Part shown: positions 8,604 to 16,892 of the stretch, one piece after another
How positions within the stretch are numbered: the first letter of the stretch is position 1
Layout of the letters: every line of letters begins with the position of its first letter
NCBI RefSeq assembly: GCF_004217145.1
Contig: NZ_SHKR01000011.1
Coordinates: 1,550,001 to 1,614,000, forward strand
Direction of reading: 5' to 3'
DNA: 64,000 bases
DNA from: Kribbella rubisoli
GTDB lineage: Bacteria > Actinomycetota > Actinomycetes > Propionibacteriales > Kribbellaceae
Translations under genes and position numbers: made by a program
Notes under the pieces: generated by a model
The model's input: the letters and a program-made list of their open reading frames with translations, nothing else
Told to the model about the DNA's origin: nothing
Databases searched by the model: none

Positions 8604-9368
8604 TCAGCCGTGGTTGCGGGCGTACGCCTGGTACAGACCGTGCAACGTCAGCAACGGTTCGTCGCGGATCGGAGTCGTCAACTGGCCGATCAGGAGCGGA
8701 GCCAGCGCGCCGGTGATGACGACCGGACTCTCCGCGTTCAGAGACTGCTCGGTCCGGATCCGTTCGACCAGGCCGTCGACCAGCGCGGCGAAGCCGTGGA
8801 TCGCGCCGGACTGCAGGGCTTCGACCGTGTTCTTCGCGACCACCGACCGCGGCCGGACCAGCTCGACGCGACGCAACTGCGCGGCGGCGTACCCGAGGGC
8901 GTCGGTCGCCGTTTCGATGCCTGGGGCAATCACCCCGCCGATGAACGCGCCGGCCGGGTTGACCACGTCGATCGTGATCGCCGTACCGACGTCGACGATC
9001 AGGCAGGGCGCGCCGTACCTGTGCACCGCGGCGAGCGCGTTCGCGATCCGGTCCGTGCCGACCTCGCGCGGGTTGTCGACGAGCACCGGCAGCCCGGTCT
9101 TCACACCCGGCTCGACGACGACGCTCGGCACGTCGTGGTAGTACCGCGAGACGACGTCCCGCAGCTCGTGCAGCACATGCGGTACGGCGGAACACACGGC
9201 GATCCCGGACACCGGCGACTCACCCGCGAGCAGGCCCTGCAGGAGCACGGCCCACTCGTCCGCCGTACGCCGTGGGTCCGTGCCGACCCACCAATGCCGC
9301 TTGACCGTGCCTTCGAACACCAGGCCGACCAGCGTCCTGGTGTTCTCGACGGCGACGGCCAGCAACAT
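8604..9368 (-). CDS. coaX: Type III pantothenate kinase, with first-loop Asp missing
   Basis: A 254-residue CoaX-type protein that should phosphorylate pantothenate, the first step of CoA synthesis. Family motifs are present: GTDRIANALAA (substrate side), DVGTAITIDVVNPAGAF and GGVIAPG. The N-terminal phosphate loop, usually DxGNT, reads A6-V-E8-N-T10: both the conserved Asp6 and the Gly8 are changed (codons GCC and GAG). That aspartate is near-invariant in the ASKHA fold, so activity is doubtful. It is the last gene of the pan-nad operon and overlaps nadC by one base (TGATG). Homology is secure; catalytic competence is not. A separate CoaA elsewhere in the genome would explain relaxed constraint. 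Confidence 0.85.
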   Translation of the reverse strand: MLLAVAVENTRTLVGLVFEGTVKRHWWVGTDPRRTADEWAVLLQGLLAGESPVSGIAVCSAVPHVLHELRDVVSRYYHDVPSVVVEPGVKTGLPVLVDNPREVGTDRIANALAAVHRYGAPCLIVDVGTAITIDVVNPAGAFIGGVIAPGIETATDALGYAAAQLRRVELVRPRSVVAKNTVEALQSGAIHGFAALVDGLVERIRTEQSLNAESPVVITGALAPLLIGQLTTPIRDEPLLTLHGLYQAYARNHG

Positions 9369-10222
9369 CAGGACTCCCTCAGGTCCAGGGCGATGTCGAG
9401 GACCGGCGCCGAGTGGGTCAGGGCGCCGACCGCGAGGAAGTCGACCCCGGTCTCGGCGACCGCCCGGGCCTTGTCCAGCGTCAGTCCGCCCGAGGCCTCG
9501 AGTCGCGCCCGGCCGCCGACCTTCTCGACGGCCTCGCGCAGCAGCGGAACGTCCATGTTGTCGAGCAGGATCAGCTCGGCGCCGGACTCGACCGCGATCA
9601 GCGCGTCGTCGACCGAATCAACCTCGACCTCGATCGAGATGTCCGGGTACGCCTTGCGGACCAGCCGGTACGCCTCCGCGACGCCGCCGGCCGCGATCAC
9701 GTGGTTGTCCTTGATCAGAGCGGCGTCGGACAACGCCATCCGGTGGTTCTTGCCGCCGCCGCAGCGGACGGCGTACTTCTCCAGGGACCGCAGCAGGGGC
9801 ATCGTCTTGCGGGTGTCGCGGATGACCGCGCCGGTGCCCGCGACCGCGTCAACCCAGCGCCGTGTCAGCGTGGCGACACCGCTCAGGTGGCACAGCAGGT
9901 TCAGGGTGGTCCGCTCGGCGGTGAGCAGTTGCCGGGTCTTGCCGCGGATCGTCATCAGGATCGCGCCGGCCTTCACGGACGCCCCGTCACGAACGGAGTG
10001 CTCGATCTCGAGCTCGTCCGGGGCGGCGACCAGTCGCAGTACGAGCTCCGCGATCTCCAGCCCGGCCACCACGCCGTCAGTGCGCGCGACCAGCTCGGCA
10101 ACCGAGATCTGGTCGGGGTCGATGGTGGCCGTCGTGGTCACGTCGACGCCCCCGGCGAGATCCTCTTCGATGGTTGCCTGCACGAGGTCAACGACCCACT
10201 GCCGGTCGACTGTCTCATCCAT
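9368..10222 (-). CDS. nadC: Nicotinate-nucleotide pyrophosphorylase (quinolinate phosphoribosyltransferase)
   Basis: A 284-residue NadC that converts quinolinate and PRPP to nicotinate mononucleotide in de novo NAD synthesis. Visible hallmarks: LSGVATLTRRWVDAV, IRDTRKTMPLLRSLEKYAVRCGGGKNHRMAL with the PRPP/quinolinate-binding Arg, Lys and His residues, the acidic strand SIEVEVDSVDDAL, LILLDNMDVP, and LEASGGLTLDKA near the C-terminus. Length is normal. It overlaps nadB by 8 bp and coaX by one base, so the three are translationally coupled. Confidence 0.96.
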   Translation of the reverse strand: MDETVDRQWVVDLVQATIEEDLAGGVDVTTTATIDPDQISVAELVARTDGVVAGLEIAELVLRLVAAPDELEIEHSVRDGASVKAGAILMTIRGKTRQLLTAERTTLNLLCHLSGVATLTRRWVDAVAGTGAVIRDTRKTMPLLRSLEKYAVRCGGGKNHRMALSDAALIKDNHVIAAGGVAEAYRLVRKAYPDISIEVEVDSVDDALIAVESGAELILLDNMDVPLLREAVEKVGGRARLEASGGLTLDKARAVAETGVDFLAVGALTHSAPVLDIALDLRES

Positions 10223-11879
10223 GCCGGTGATTCTCCTCGGTGTGGGGAACGAACGTGGCCTGCGGCACAGCCCGCTCGGCCACGGCAGGCAGCGTCAGGT
10301 CCAGACTGCCGGACCAGTGCAGATCATCGCGATCCGGGTGGTCCTCGCGCCAGTGCGCACCACGACTTTCCTCGCGGGCGGTCGCGGCGGCCAGCAGTGC
10401 GGATGCGACCGTGACCAGGTTCGTCGCCTCCCATCCCGGCGTACCGGGCTCGTCGGCCGGCTGCTCGATCAGCTTGCCGATCGTCGCACCCGCCTCGGAC
10501 AGACCGGCCGCGCTGCGGATCACGCCGGCGCCGGCGGTCATCGCCCGCTGCAGCTCGGGTACGACGTCCGCGTCGACCAGGCCCGGCGTACGGACGTCGA
10601 CGATCGGCTCCTTCCGCTCGGGGAGACCGTCGGCGAGGTGCGCGGCGATCCGGCGGGCGAACACGAGCCCTTCGAGCAACGAGTTCGACGCGAGCCGGTT
10701 GGCTCCGTGTACGCCGGTGCACGCGACCTCACCGCAGGCGTACAGGCCGGGCACCGAGGTCTGACCGTTGAGGTCGGTCCGCACTCCGCCGGACGAGTAG
10801 TGGCAGGCCGGCGCGACCGGGATCAGCTCACGGACCGGGTCGATACCGTGCGAGCGGCAGGACGCGAGGATGGTCGGGAACCGCACCCGCCACTTCTCGT
10901 CGCCGAAGTGCCGGGCATCGAGGTAGACGTGATCCTTGCCGGTGGCAAGCATTTGGCGCATGATCGCCTTCGCCACGATGTCGCGCGGAGCGAGGTCCGC
11001 GAGCTCGTGCTGTCCCTGCATGAATCGCTTGCCGGTGTGGTCGACCAGGAACGCACCCTCGCCCCGGACGGCCTCGGAAACCAACGGCTGCTGGCCTTTC
11101 GCGCTCTTGCCCAGCCAGAGCACGGTCGGGTGGAACTGGATGAACTCGAGGTCGCGCACCTTCGCCCCGGCCCGCAACGCCAGCGCCATCCCGTCACCGG
11201 TCGACACGCTCGGGTTGGTCGTTGCCGCATACAACTGTCCGAGACCGCCGGAGGCCAGGATGACGGCGCGCGTGCGGATCGCTCCGACGCCGTCCAGTTG
11301 CCCCTCGCCCATCACGTGCAGCGTGACGCCGGCGACCGCGCCGTCCTCGGCGGTGAGCAGATCGAGGACGAGCGCGTGCTCGATCAGCCGGATGTCCTTG
11401 GCCCGCTTGACCGCGGCGACCAGCGCACGCTCGATCTCCGCACCGGTCGCGTCGCCGCCGGCGTGCGCGATGCGGTTGCGGTGGTGTCCGCCCTCACGGC
11501 CGAGCGAGATCTCGCCGTCGGCCAGCGTGTCGAAACGCGCGCCCAGCTCGATCAGATCGCGCACCGCGTCGGGTCCTTCGGTGACGAGCACGCGGACGGC
11601 TTCCGGGTCGCTGAGCCCGGCACCCGCGACCAGCGTGTCCTGCAGGTGATCCTCGGGCGAGTCCTCCGGGTCGAGCGCGGCGGCGATGCCACCCTGCGCC
11701 CACTGCGTGGAGCCGGACGCAACGACATCCTTCGTCACCACGAGCACGGATCCCAGCTCCCGCGCCTTCAACGCAGCGCTCAGCCCCGCAACCCCGGAGC
11801 CGATCACCACCACGTCGACAGAGTCGGTCCAGCCAGGTCCAGGCGCGGCCAACCGTTGTGGGACTGCTGGTGCGGTCAT
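10215..11879 (-). CDS. nadB: L-aspartate oxidase
   Basis: A 554-residue flavoprotein of the succinate dehydrogenase/fumarate reductase flavoprotein family. It oxidises L-aspartate to iminoaspartate for quinolinate formation. The FAD dinucleotide motif is VVVIGSGVAGLSAALKA near residue 25; other family signatures are STQWAQGGIAAALD, GGHHRNRIAHAGGDATGAEIE, FIQFHPTVLW and ACGEVACTGVHGANRLASNSLLEG. Its position beside nadC identifies it as NadB rather than SdhA. nadA is not in the window. It starts 22 bp after panC and belongs to the same operon. Confidence 0.95.
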   Translation of the reverse strand: MTAPAVPQRLAAPGPGWTDSVDVVVIGSGVAGLSAALKARELGSVLVVTKDVVASGSTQWAQGGIAAALDPEDSPEDHLQDTLVAGAGLSDPEAVRVLVTEGPDAVRDLIELGARFDTLADGEISLGREGGHHRNRIAHAGGDATGAEIERALVAAVKRAKDIRLIEHALVLDLLTAEDGAVAGVTLHVMGEGQLDGVGAIRTRAVILASGGLGQLYAATTNPSVSTGDGMALALRAGAKVRDLEFIQFHPTVLWLGKSAKGQQPLVSEAVRGEGAFLVDHTGKRFMQGQHELADLAPRDIVAKAIMRQMLATGKDHVYLDARHFGDEKWRVRFPTILASCRSHGIDPVRELIPVAPACHYSSGGVRTDLNGQTSVPGLYACGEVACTGVHGANRLASNSLLEGLVFARRIAAHLADGLPERKEPIVDVRTPGLVDADVVPELQRAMTAGAGVIRSAAGLSEAGATIGKLIEQPADEPGTPGWEATNLVTVASALLAAATAREESRGAHWREDHPDRDDLHWSGSLDLTLPAVAERAVPQATFVPHTEENHRHG

Positions 11880-11901
11880 TCAGGGACCGTATCAACGGAT
11901 T

Positions 11902-12729
11902 TCATCGCAGGGTGATGGAAATGTTGTCAATGAGACGGGTCAGGCCTACCCGGGCGGCGATCAGCATCCGCGCCTCTCCAGGCCCGATGACCGGACCCAG
12001 ATCGGGCGCGCGAAGGGCCAGATAGTCGATCTTCACCGACGGAACGGCTTCCAACTCGGCCTGGGCTGCGGACATCACCGCATCCGGGCCGTTCATCCCC
12101 GCCTTCGCGCCGGCGCTCAGCGCGCGATACAGCACCAGCGCCTCGTCACGCTCGGTCTCGCTCAGGTAGCGGTTGCGTGAGGACATCGCGAGCCCGTCCG
12201 GCTCCCGCACGGTCGGCACCGGCACGATGTCGGTGTCCATGTCCAGGTCGCACACCATCTCGCGGATCAGCGTCAGCTGCTGGTAGTCCTTCTCACCGAA
12301 CAGCGCCAGATCAGGCGCGGTCAGGTGCAGCAGCTTCGACACCACGGTCAGTACGCCGGAGAAGTGCCCGGGCCGGAAGACGCCTTCCAGCTCGTCGGCC
12401 AACGGCCCCGGATGCACGGTGATCGACGGCTCGTTCGGGTACAGCTCGTCGCGCGACGGGTTGAAGACCAGGTCGACACCCTCGTTCTTCGCGATCGCGA
12501 GGTCGCTGGCCAGGGTCCGCGGGTACCGGTCGAAGTCCTCCGAGGGCCCGAACTGCAACGGGTTCACGAAGATCGTCAGCACCACGCTGCCGTCCGGTCC
12601 GACCCGCTCGCGAGCCTCGGCCAGCAACGCCGCGTGGCCCTCGTGCAGGGCGCCCATCGTCATCACGACCGCCCGGGGCCGGATCGCGGCCGCTGCTCGG
12701 AGCTCGGCCTTGGTCTGGGTGAGTCTCAT
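11902..12729 (-). CDS. panC: Pantoate--beta-alanine ligase
   Basis: A 275-residue PanC joining pantoate and beta-alanine with ATP to make pantothenate. The nucleotidyltransferase signature [14 protein letters not shown], the strand [44 protein letters not shown], and the KMSKS-like segment [11 protein letters not shown] are all present. The start at 12729 gives the normal family N-terminus ([13 protein letters not shown]) and a 4-bp ATGA overlap with the upstream DUF2520 gene; longer in-frame starts would extend into that gene. panD, often next to panC in actinobacteria, is not found here. Confidence 0.95.
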   Translation of the reverse strand: MRLTQTKAELRAAAAIRPRAVVMTMGALHEGHAALLAEARERVGPDGSVVLTIFVNPLQFGPSEDFDRYPRTLASDLAIAKNEGVDLVFNPSRDELYPNEPSITVHPGPLADELEGVFRPGHFSGVLTVVSKLLHLTAPDLALFGEKDYQQLTLIREMVCDLDMDTDIVPVPTVREPDGLAMSSRNRYLSETERDEALVLYRALSAGAKAGMNGPDAVMSAAQAELEAVPSVKIDYLALRAPDLGPVIGPGEARMLIAARVGLTRLIDNISITLR

Positions 12730-13604
12730 CGCGGTGTCTCCCCTGTCCGATCCTGCCCTGGGACCCCTGCCCGGTGCCCGTCCAGCACCTCGAAGAACCG
12801 GCGGGCCGTCGCCGCGTCCAGCCGCCCGTCCGCCTCCACCATCTCCACCGTCGCGCGGGCCAGCTCGGCGTACGTCGTCGCCGTGCGGTCCCGCAGTACC
12901 TGTAGTGCTGTCAGATGTGCTGCCACCGTGTCGACATCGCCGCGGGCGATCGGCCCGGTGAGCGCATGATGACCGGATCGCAGCGTGTTGTCGAGGGTTG
13001 CGGCCAGCAACGGCTGCAGCGTCGCCACCGGATCCGCGACGCCGGCCTCCCGCAGTACGCCGATCGCCTGGCAGACCAATGTGGTCAGGTGGTTCGCACC
13101 GTGCGCGAGACCGGCGTGGTACCGCGCTCGCTGCTCGTCGGCTACCCACTGCACCTGCGCACCCAGCGACTTGACCAGTCCCTCGACAACCGGCCTGGCC
13201 GCGTCGGGAGCGGTCGCGGTGAACATGACGTCGTCCAGCGGCACCAGACCGCCGGGGAAGGTCATCGAGGGGTGCAACGCGACCGGTATCGCCTGCAGCC
13301 CCTTGAACGGATTCAGCCCGTGCGCTCCGGACAGGTGTACGACGTACTGCGCGCTGGTCAGCGGGAGCGTCTGCGCCACGTCGTGGATCAGGTCATCCGG
13401 TACGGCGACCAGTACGACGTCAGCGCGCTGGGTGACCTCGTCGGCGGTCAGCACCGGCACACCGGGCAGTAGCTGGGCAACGCGGTCCCGGGACGCGTCA
13501 GAACGCGCCGTCACACCGACCAACCGATGCCCGGCTGCCGCCAAGGCTGCTCCCACGGCGGTCCCGGCCCGGCCGGCTCCGATCAAGCCGATCCGTTCCA
13601 TCAC
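12726..13604 (-). CDS. Rossmann-like/DUF2520 NAD(P)-binding protein coupled to panC
   Basis: A 292-residue two-domain protein. The N-terminus is a dinucleotide-binding Rossmann fold ([23 protein letters not shown], then [10 protein letters not shown]). The C-terminal helical domain ([27 protein letters not shown]) resembles the 6-phosphogluconate-dehydrogenase-like helical domains paired with DUF2520. It heads the panC-nadB-nadC-coaX operon and overlaps panC by 4 bp. A reductase step in pantothenate synthesis (ketopantoate to pantoate, as proposed for PanG-type enzymes) is an attractive guess, because no panE is seen here. The fold and coupling are seen; the reaction is inferred. Confidence 0.75.
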   Translation of the reverse strand: MMERIGLIGAGRAGTAVGAALAAAGHRLVGVTARSDASRDRVAQLLPGVPVLTADEVTQRADVVLVAVPDDLIHDVAQTLPLTSAQYVVHLSGAHGLNPFKGLQAIPVALHPSMTFPGGLVPLDDVMFTATAPDAARPVVEGLVKSLGAQVQWVADEQRARYHAGLAHGANHLTTLVCQAIGVLREAGVADPVATLQPLLAATLDNTLRSGHHALTGPIARGDVDTVAAHLTALQVLRDRTATTYAELARATVEMVEADGRLDAATARRFFEVLDGHRAGVPGQDRTGETPR

Positions 13605-13677
13605 TCACTCTCTTCTCGTTCCAGTCCCACGGCGGGGTACCAGACGATCTACTTGCCAGGGTAGGTGATGAGAGCAT

Positions 13678-14238
13678 GTGGCGGTGAGCGATGCGTGGGC
13701 AGCACGGACCGAATTGACCGCGATCCTGATCACAGTCCCCGAGCTGATGGCGTGCACGGACCGTTGGCGTTCGGTGTCACGGTCGACTGCCAGACCGCAG
13801 GTCCCGTTGACCGAGCTGATCCCACCGCATGTGACCGTGCTGGTCCCCTGGGTTGCAGAGCCCACAGACGCCGACATTGCTCGACTGCGGTCCGCTGTCT
13901 CGTCTGTGGAGCCCTTTGAGCTCAGCTTCCCTACAGCGGGTCAGTTCCCGAACGGCACGGCCTGGCTGAAGCCGGAGCCGTTCGACACCGTCCGCTCACT
14001 GCTCCACAGCGTGTTCGCGGCCTTCCCGGAGTGCCCGCCGTACGGCGGTGAGTTCCCGGACGTGCATCCGCATCTGACTATCTCCTCGTCCACCCAGGGC
14101 GGTCCGGCCGTCGTCGCCGAGGCGCAGGCTGCCCTGGCCGCGACACCAGCCCCGACAGTCCAGCTGACCGAGCTGGGCCTGTGGCGCGAGGACACGTCCG
14201 GCACCTGGCACCAGTTCGGCGCCGTACCGCTCGGATGA
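13678..14238 (+). CDS. 2H phosphoesterase / 2'-5' RNA ligase-like protein
   Basis: A 186-residue LigT/2H-family protein. The two catalytic His-x-Thr motifs are HVTVLV (about residue 50) and HLTISS (about residue 128), the spacing expected for the duplicated fold. Such proteins hydrolyse cyclic phosphodiesters or join RNA 2'-5'; the substrate here is not known. It starts with GTG at 13678 (a second GTG lies two codons on). The 3' end overlaps the following methyltransferase gene by 4 bp (ATGA), so the two are co-translated. Confidence 0.8.
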   Translation: MAVSDAWAARTELTAILITVPELMACTDRWRSVSRSTARPQVPLTELIPPHVTVLVPWVAEPTDADIARLRSAVSSVEPFELSFPTAGQFPNGTAWLKPEPFDTVRSLLHSVFAAFPECPPYGGEFPDVHPHLTISSSTQGGPAVVAEAQAALAATPAPTVQLTELGLWREDTSGTWHQFGAVPLG

Positions 14239-15110
14239 CCTTCCGAGCAGCTTGGCAGCGGGCTCTCTACGGCCCCGACGGCTTCTACCGGCGGGAGCGG
14301 CCGGCCGCCCATTTCCGTACGTCGGTGCACGCGTCGGCGCTCTTCGGGCAGGCCATTGCACACCTCGCTCGGTTGGTCGAGCTGGACGAGGTCGTGGACA
14401 TCGGCGCCGGCTCCGGCGAACTGGGCAAGGTACTCCGCGCCGAAGGCCTCACCGTCCTGGACATCGAGCTGGACGACGAACTCCCCGAGCGCTTGTCCGG
14501 GTTGGTGATCGCCAATGAGTGGCTCGACAACATCCCGTGCGAGGTCGTCGAGTGGGACGACGAAGGCATTCCGCATTACCTGCTCGCCGACGTCACCCCG
14601 GGACCCGTTGTCGAAGGCAACGATCTGGCCTGGCTCGACCGGTGGTGGCCCGGTGTGCCGGGTGATCGGGCCGAGATCGGAACCACTCGCGATGAGTCCT
14701 GGGCCGGCGTGATCGACCGCCTGGCGCCCAGGAGCCTTGCCATTGCGATCGACTATGGTCACCTGAAGGCGGGCAGGCCGCCCTACGGGACGCTGACCGG
14801 GTTCCGCGACGGCCGCGAGTGCGACCCGACACCCGACGGCACCTGCGACATCACCGCCCATGTAGCCCTCGACTCCCTCGGCGGCACCATCGTGAGCCAG
14901 CGCGACGCACTGAAAGCCCTAGGCGTCAGCGCAACCAGACCACCGCTCGACCTGGCGCAAACAGACCCGATGCGCTACCTGTCCGAGCTGTCCTCAGCCG
15001 GTGAAGCCGCCGAGCTGCTGGACCCGTCCGGCCTGGGCGGGTTCGGCTGGGTCTGGACCGCGAGAGGCGCCGACACCGTACGCCGTGCCTCACGCGCCCT
15101 GTCCGCCTGA
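14235..15110 (+). CDS. SAM-dependent methyltransferase, MidA/NDUFAF7 (DUF185) family
   Basis: A 291-residue methyltransferase. The start region (ALYGPDGFYRRE, HFRTSVHASALFGQAI) and the SAM-binding loop VVDIGAGSGELGKVL, followed by IANEWLDNIPCEVVEW, match the MidA/NDUFAF7 family. In mitochondria NDUFAF7 dimethylates an arginine of the NuoD homologue NDUFS2 during complex I assembly. A NuoD-like gene lies 1.8 kb away (16893-18086), with only two PH-domain genes between. Its last 136 bp are antisense to the end of the PH-domain gene on the other strand. Family is good; the target is an inference from neighbourhood. Confidence 0.8.
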   Translation: MTFRAAWQRALYGPDGFYRRERPAAHFRTSVHASALFGQAIAHLARLVELDEVVDIGAGSGELGKVLRAEGLTVLDIELDDELPERLSGLVIANEWLDNIPCEVVEWDDEGIPHYLLADVTPGPVVEGNDLAWLDRWWPGVPGDRAEIGTTRDESWAGVIDRLAPRSLAIAIDYGHLKAGRPPYGTLTGFRDGRECDPTPDGTCDITAHVALDSLGGTIVSQRDALKALGVSATRPPLDLAQTDPMRYLSELSSAGEAAELLDPSGLGGFGWVWTARGADTVRRASRALSA

Positions 15111-16381
15111 GCCTGCACCAGCGCCGCAGCCTCCGCCTGGTCGCGGTGCAACGCAATCGCGTCCGTCGGCCCGAGCGGGGTGTCCACATGCACGTTGGCC
15201 AGACCCAGGCGCCGCTGCAGCGGTCCCTGCTCCATCCGCACGGACTGCGTCTTGTGGTGCAGCACAATCGACGTACGGCGGCTCACCCAGCCTCGCGTGG
15301 TCACCATGACCTGGTCGTCCACGCCGTACGTCAGGTAGCGCCAGCCGATCGGGCGGAGCCACTTGGCCCGCTCCGGTGCGACATGCATCTGGATGGCAGC
15401 CAGATCGAACCCCGGCAACACACGGGAGAGCACGTAGGCCACCTCGGTACGCTCACCGACCGGCAGCAGCTGCGCGCCCTCGTTCCCGTTGTCACCGTCT
15501 TCCTTCTGACCGGCCACCCCCGCGATGTCCAGCTCGACGCGTGACCAGCCGATCAGCCGCCAGATCACCGGTTCCGTGATCAGCAGGCCCTGCACACGGC
15601 CAGGCGGGACCGTCTGCCGCTGTACGTCGAACAGCCCGCGCTTGGTCCGCAGACCGTGACTGGTGTCGGACAGGGTGAATCCGTGGTTGCCGACGACCTG
15701 CTTCCAGATCGGCTGCACCACACCGAGCAGGAGCGGCAGACCGGCGAACAGACCGATGTGGAAGTTCAGCACCATGGTGGCGACGATCAACCAGATCAGT
15801 GCGCCGGCACTACCGACGACGGTGGACGACAGCAGGGTCGCACCGAGCAGGCGGGTGGTCGGGACAGTCAGCAGCGGCGGAGCCTCGGCCTCGGCCAGTT
15901 GCTCGCTCTCCTGCTGCTCGGCGGCCTGCTGGCCCTTCGCGCGGACCAGCAGCGTCGTACGGAGCTCCTGCGCCTCGGCATAGCTGAAGTAGCTCAGCTT
16001 GCCGTCGCTCTTGCCGCCACCGGCCACATCCATCCGCAGCTCGGCCATGCCGAACAGCCGCGCGACGAACGGCTGCGCGACGTCGATCGCCTGGATGCGG
16101 TCGAAGCGGATGATCCTGGTACGCCGGAACAGGAATCCGCTGTCCACGCGGATCGCGTCGCCGGTCAGCTGCCACTTGGTGAACCACCAGGACAGTGCGC
16201 CGAGCAGGATGCCTCCGACGAGGACCGCGGCCAGGCCGATGCCGGCGAAGGTCAGGTTCTGCCGCAGACCCTCGTTGTTGACCAGCGCGACGGCCGCGAC
16301 GACGAAGTACCCCCAGCCCTTGACGAAGGGGGTCAGTGGGTGGAGCCGCTGCCCCACCACCTCAGCGGTTTGTTCGGTCAC
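14975..16381 (-). CDS. Bacterial PH-domain (DUF304/YdbT-like) membrane protein, large
   Basis: A ~468-residue membrane protein with repeated bPH2 (DUF304) units separated by pairs of membrane helices. Examples are WWFTKWQLTGDAIRVDSGFL with RIIRFDRIQAIDVAQPF, and later TLSDTSHGLRTKRGLFDVQR. This is the YdbT architecture. I prefer the GTG at 16381, which gives a 4-bp GTGA overlap with the small PH gene upstream; a GTG three codons earlier is also possible. The C-terminal ~35 residues are low-complexity (Pro/Ser/Ala) and lie antisense to the methyltransferase 3' end. The function of the pair in cells is not established. Confidence 0.8.
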   Translation of the reverse strand: MTEQTAEVVGQRLHPLTPFVKGWGYFVVAAVALVNNEGLRQNLTFAGIGLAAVLVGGILLGALSWWFTKWQLTGDAIRVDSGFLFRRTRIIRFDRIQAIDVAQPFVARLFGMAELRMDVAGGGKSDGKLSYFSYAEAQELRTTLLVRAKGQQAAEQQESEQLAEAEAPPLLTVPTTRLLGATLLSSTVVGSAGALIWLIVATMVLNFHIGLFAGLPLLLGVVQPIWKQVVGNHGFTLSDTSHGLRTKRGLFDVQRQTVPPGRVQGLLITEPVIWRLIGWSRVELDIAGVAGQKEDGDNGNEGAQLLPVGERTEVAYVLSRVLPGFDLAAIQMHVAPERAKWLRPIGWRYLTYGVDDQVMVTTRGWVSRRTSIVLHHKTQSVRMEQGPLQRRLGLANVHVDTPLGPTDAIALHRDQAEAAALVQAQADRAREARRTVSAPLAVQTQPNPPRPDGSSSSAASPAEDSSDR

Positions 16382-16866
16382 AGGCCCCACGCCTGCGCCT
16401 GACCGAGGGCGGACAGCCGGTCACGCAGCCGACCGGCCTCATCCGGGTGCAGCCCCGGGATCTTGGCGTCGGTCGCCGGGGTGGCCGTGTGCAGCTCCAC
16501 AGTGGCCATCCCGTACGCGCGCTCCAGCGGCCCGGCGGTCACGTCGACGAACTGCATCCGGCCGTACGGTACGACGACCAGCTCGCGGAACATGATCCCG
16601 TGGCTGACCAGCAGCTCGTCCTCGCGCTCGGCGTACTTCCAGGACCGCTGGTTGCGCCCGATCAGGATCCAGGCCCAGGCGAGTACGAGCGCGATCACAA
16701 CCACCGCGAGTACGCCGTACAGCCAGCCCAGCGTCAGTCCGAGCGCGAGCAGCGCCGCGATCGCAGCCAGCCCCGCCACGATCGACGCGTTCAGCCGGCG
16801 CAGTGTCGCCAGCTTGGGCGAGACCGGCGTCCAACTGACATCCGAGGGTGCGAAGAGGTCATCCAC
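16378..16866 (-). CDS. Bacterial PH-domain (DUF304/YdbS-like) membrane protein, small
   Basis: A 162-residue protein with two membrane helices (about 30-70: [16 protein letters not shown] and [20 protein letters not shown]) and one bPH2 domain. The pattern [45 protein letters not shown] is the classic DUF304 signature. Together with the larger downstream gene it forms a YdbS-YdbT-like pair, coupled by a GTGA overlap. It diverges from the NuoD-like gene with only 26 bp between start codons, so the two promoters must overlap. Confidence 0.82.
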   Translation of the reverse strand: MDDLFAPSDVSWTPVSPKLATLRRLNASIVAGLAAIAALLALGLTLGWLYGVLAVVVIALVLAWAWILIGRNQRSWKYAEREDELLVSHGIMFRELVVVPYGRMQFVDVTAGPLERAYGMATVELHTATPATDAKIPGLHPDEAGRLRDRLSALGQAQAWGL

Positions 16867-16892
16867 GGACCCAGCCTGTCACGATAGGGGGC

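Noticed and set aside
8610..11915. A very long open frame (about 1,100 codons) on the plus strand
   Set aside because: It runs antisense across coaX, nadC and nadB, which are strongly supported. The translated frame is rich in Arg, Asp and His with no recognisable domain, as expected for the GC-rich shadow of real genes.
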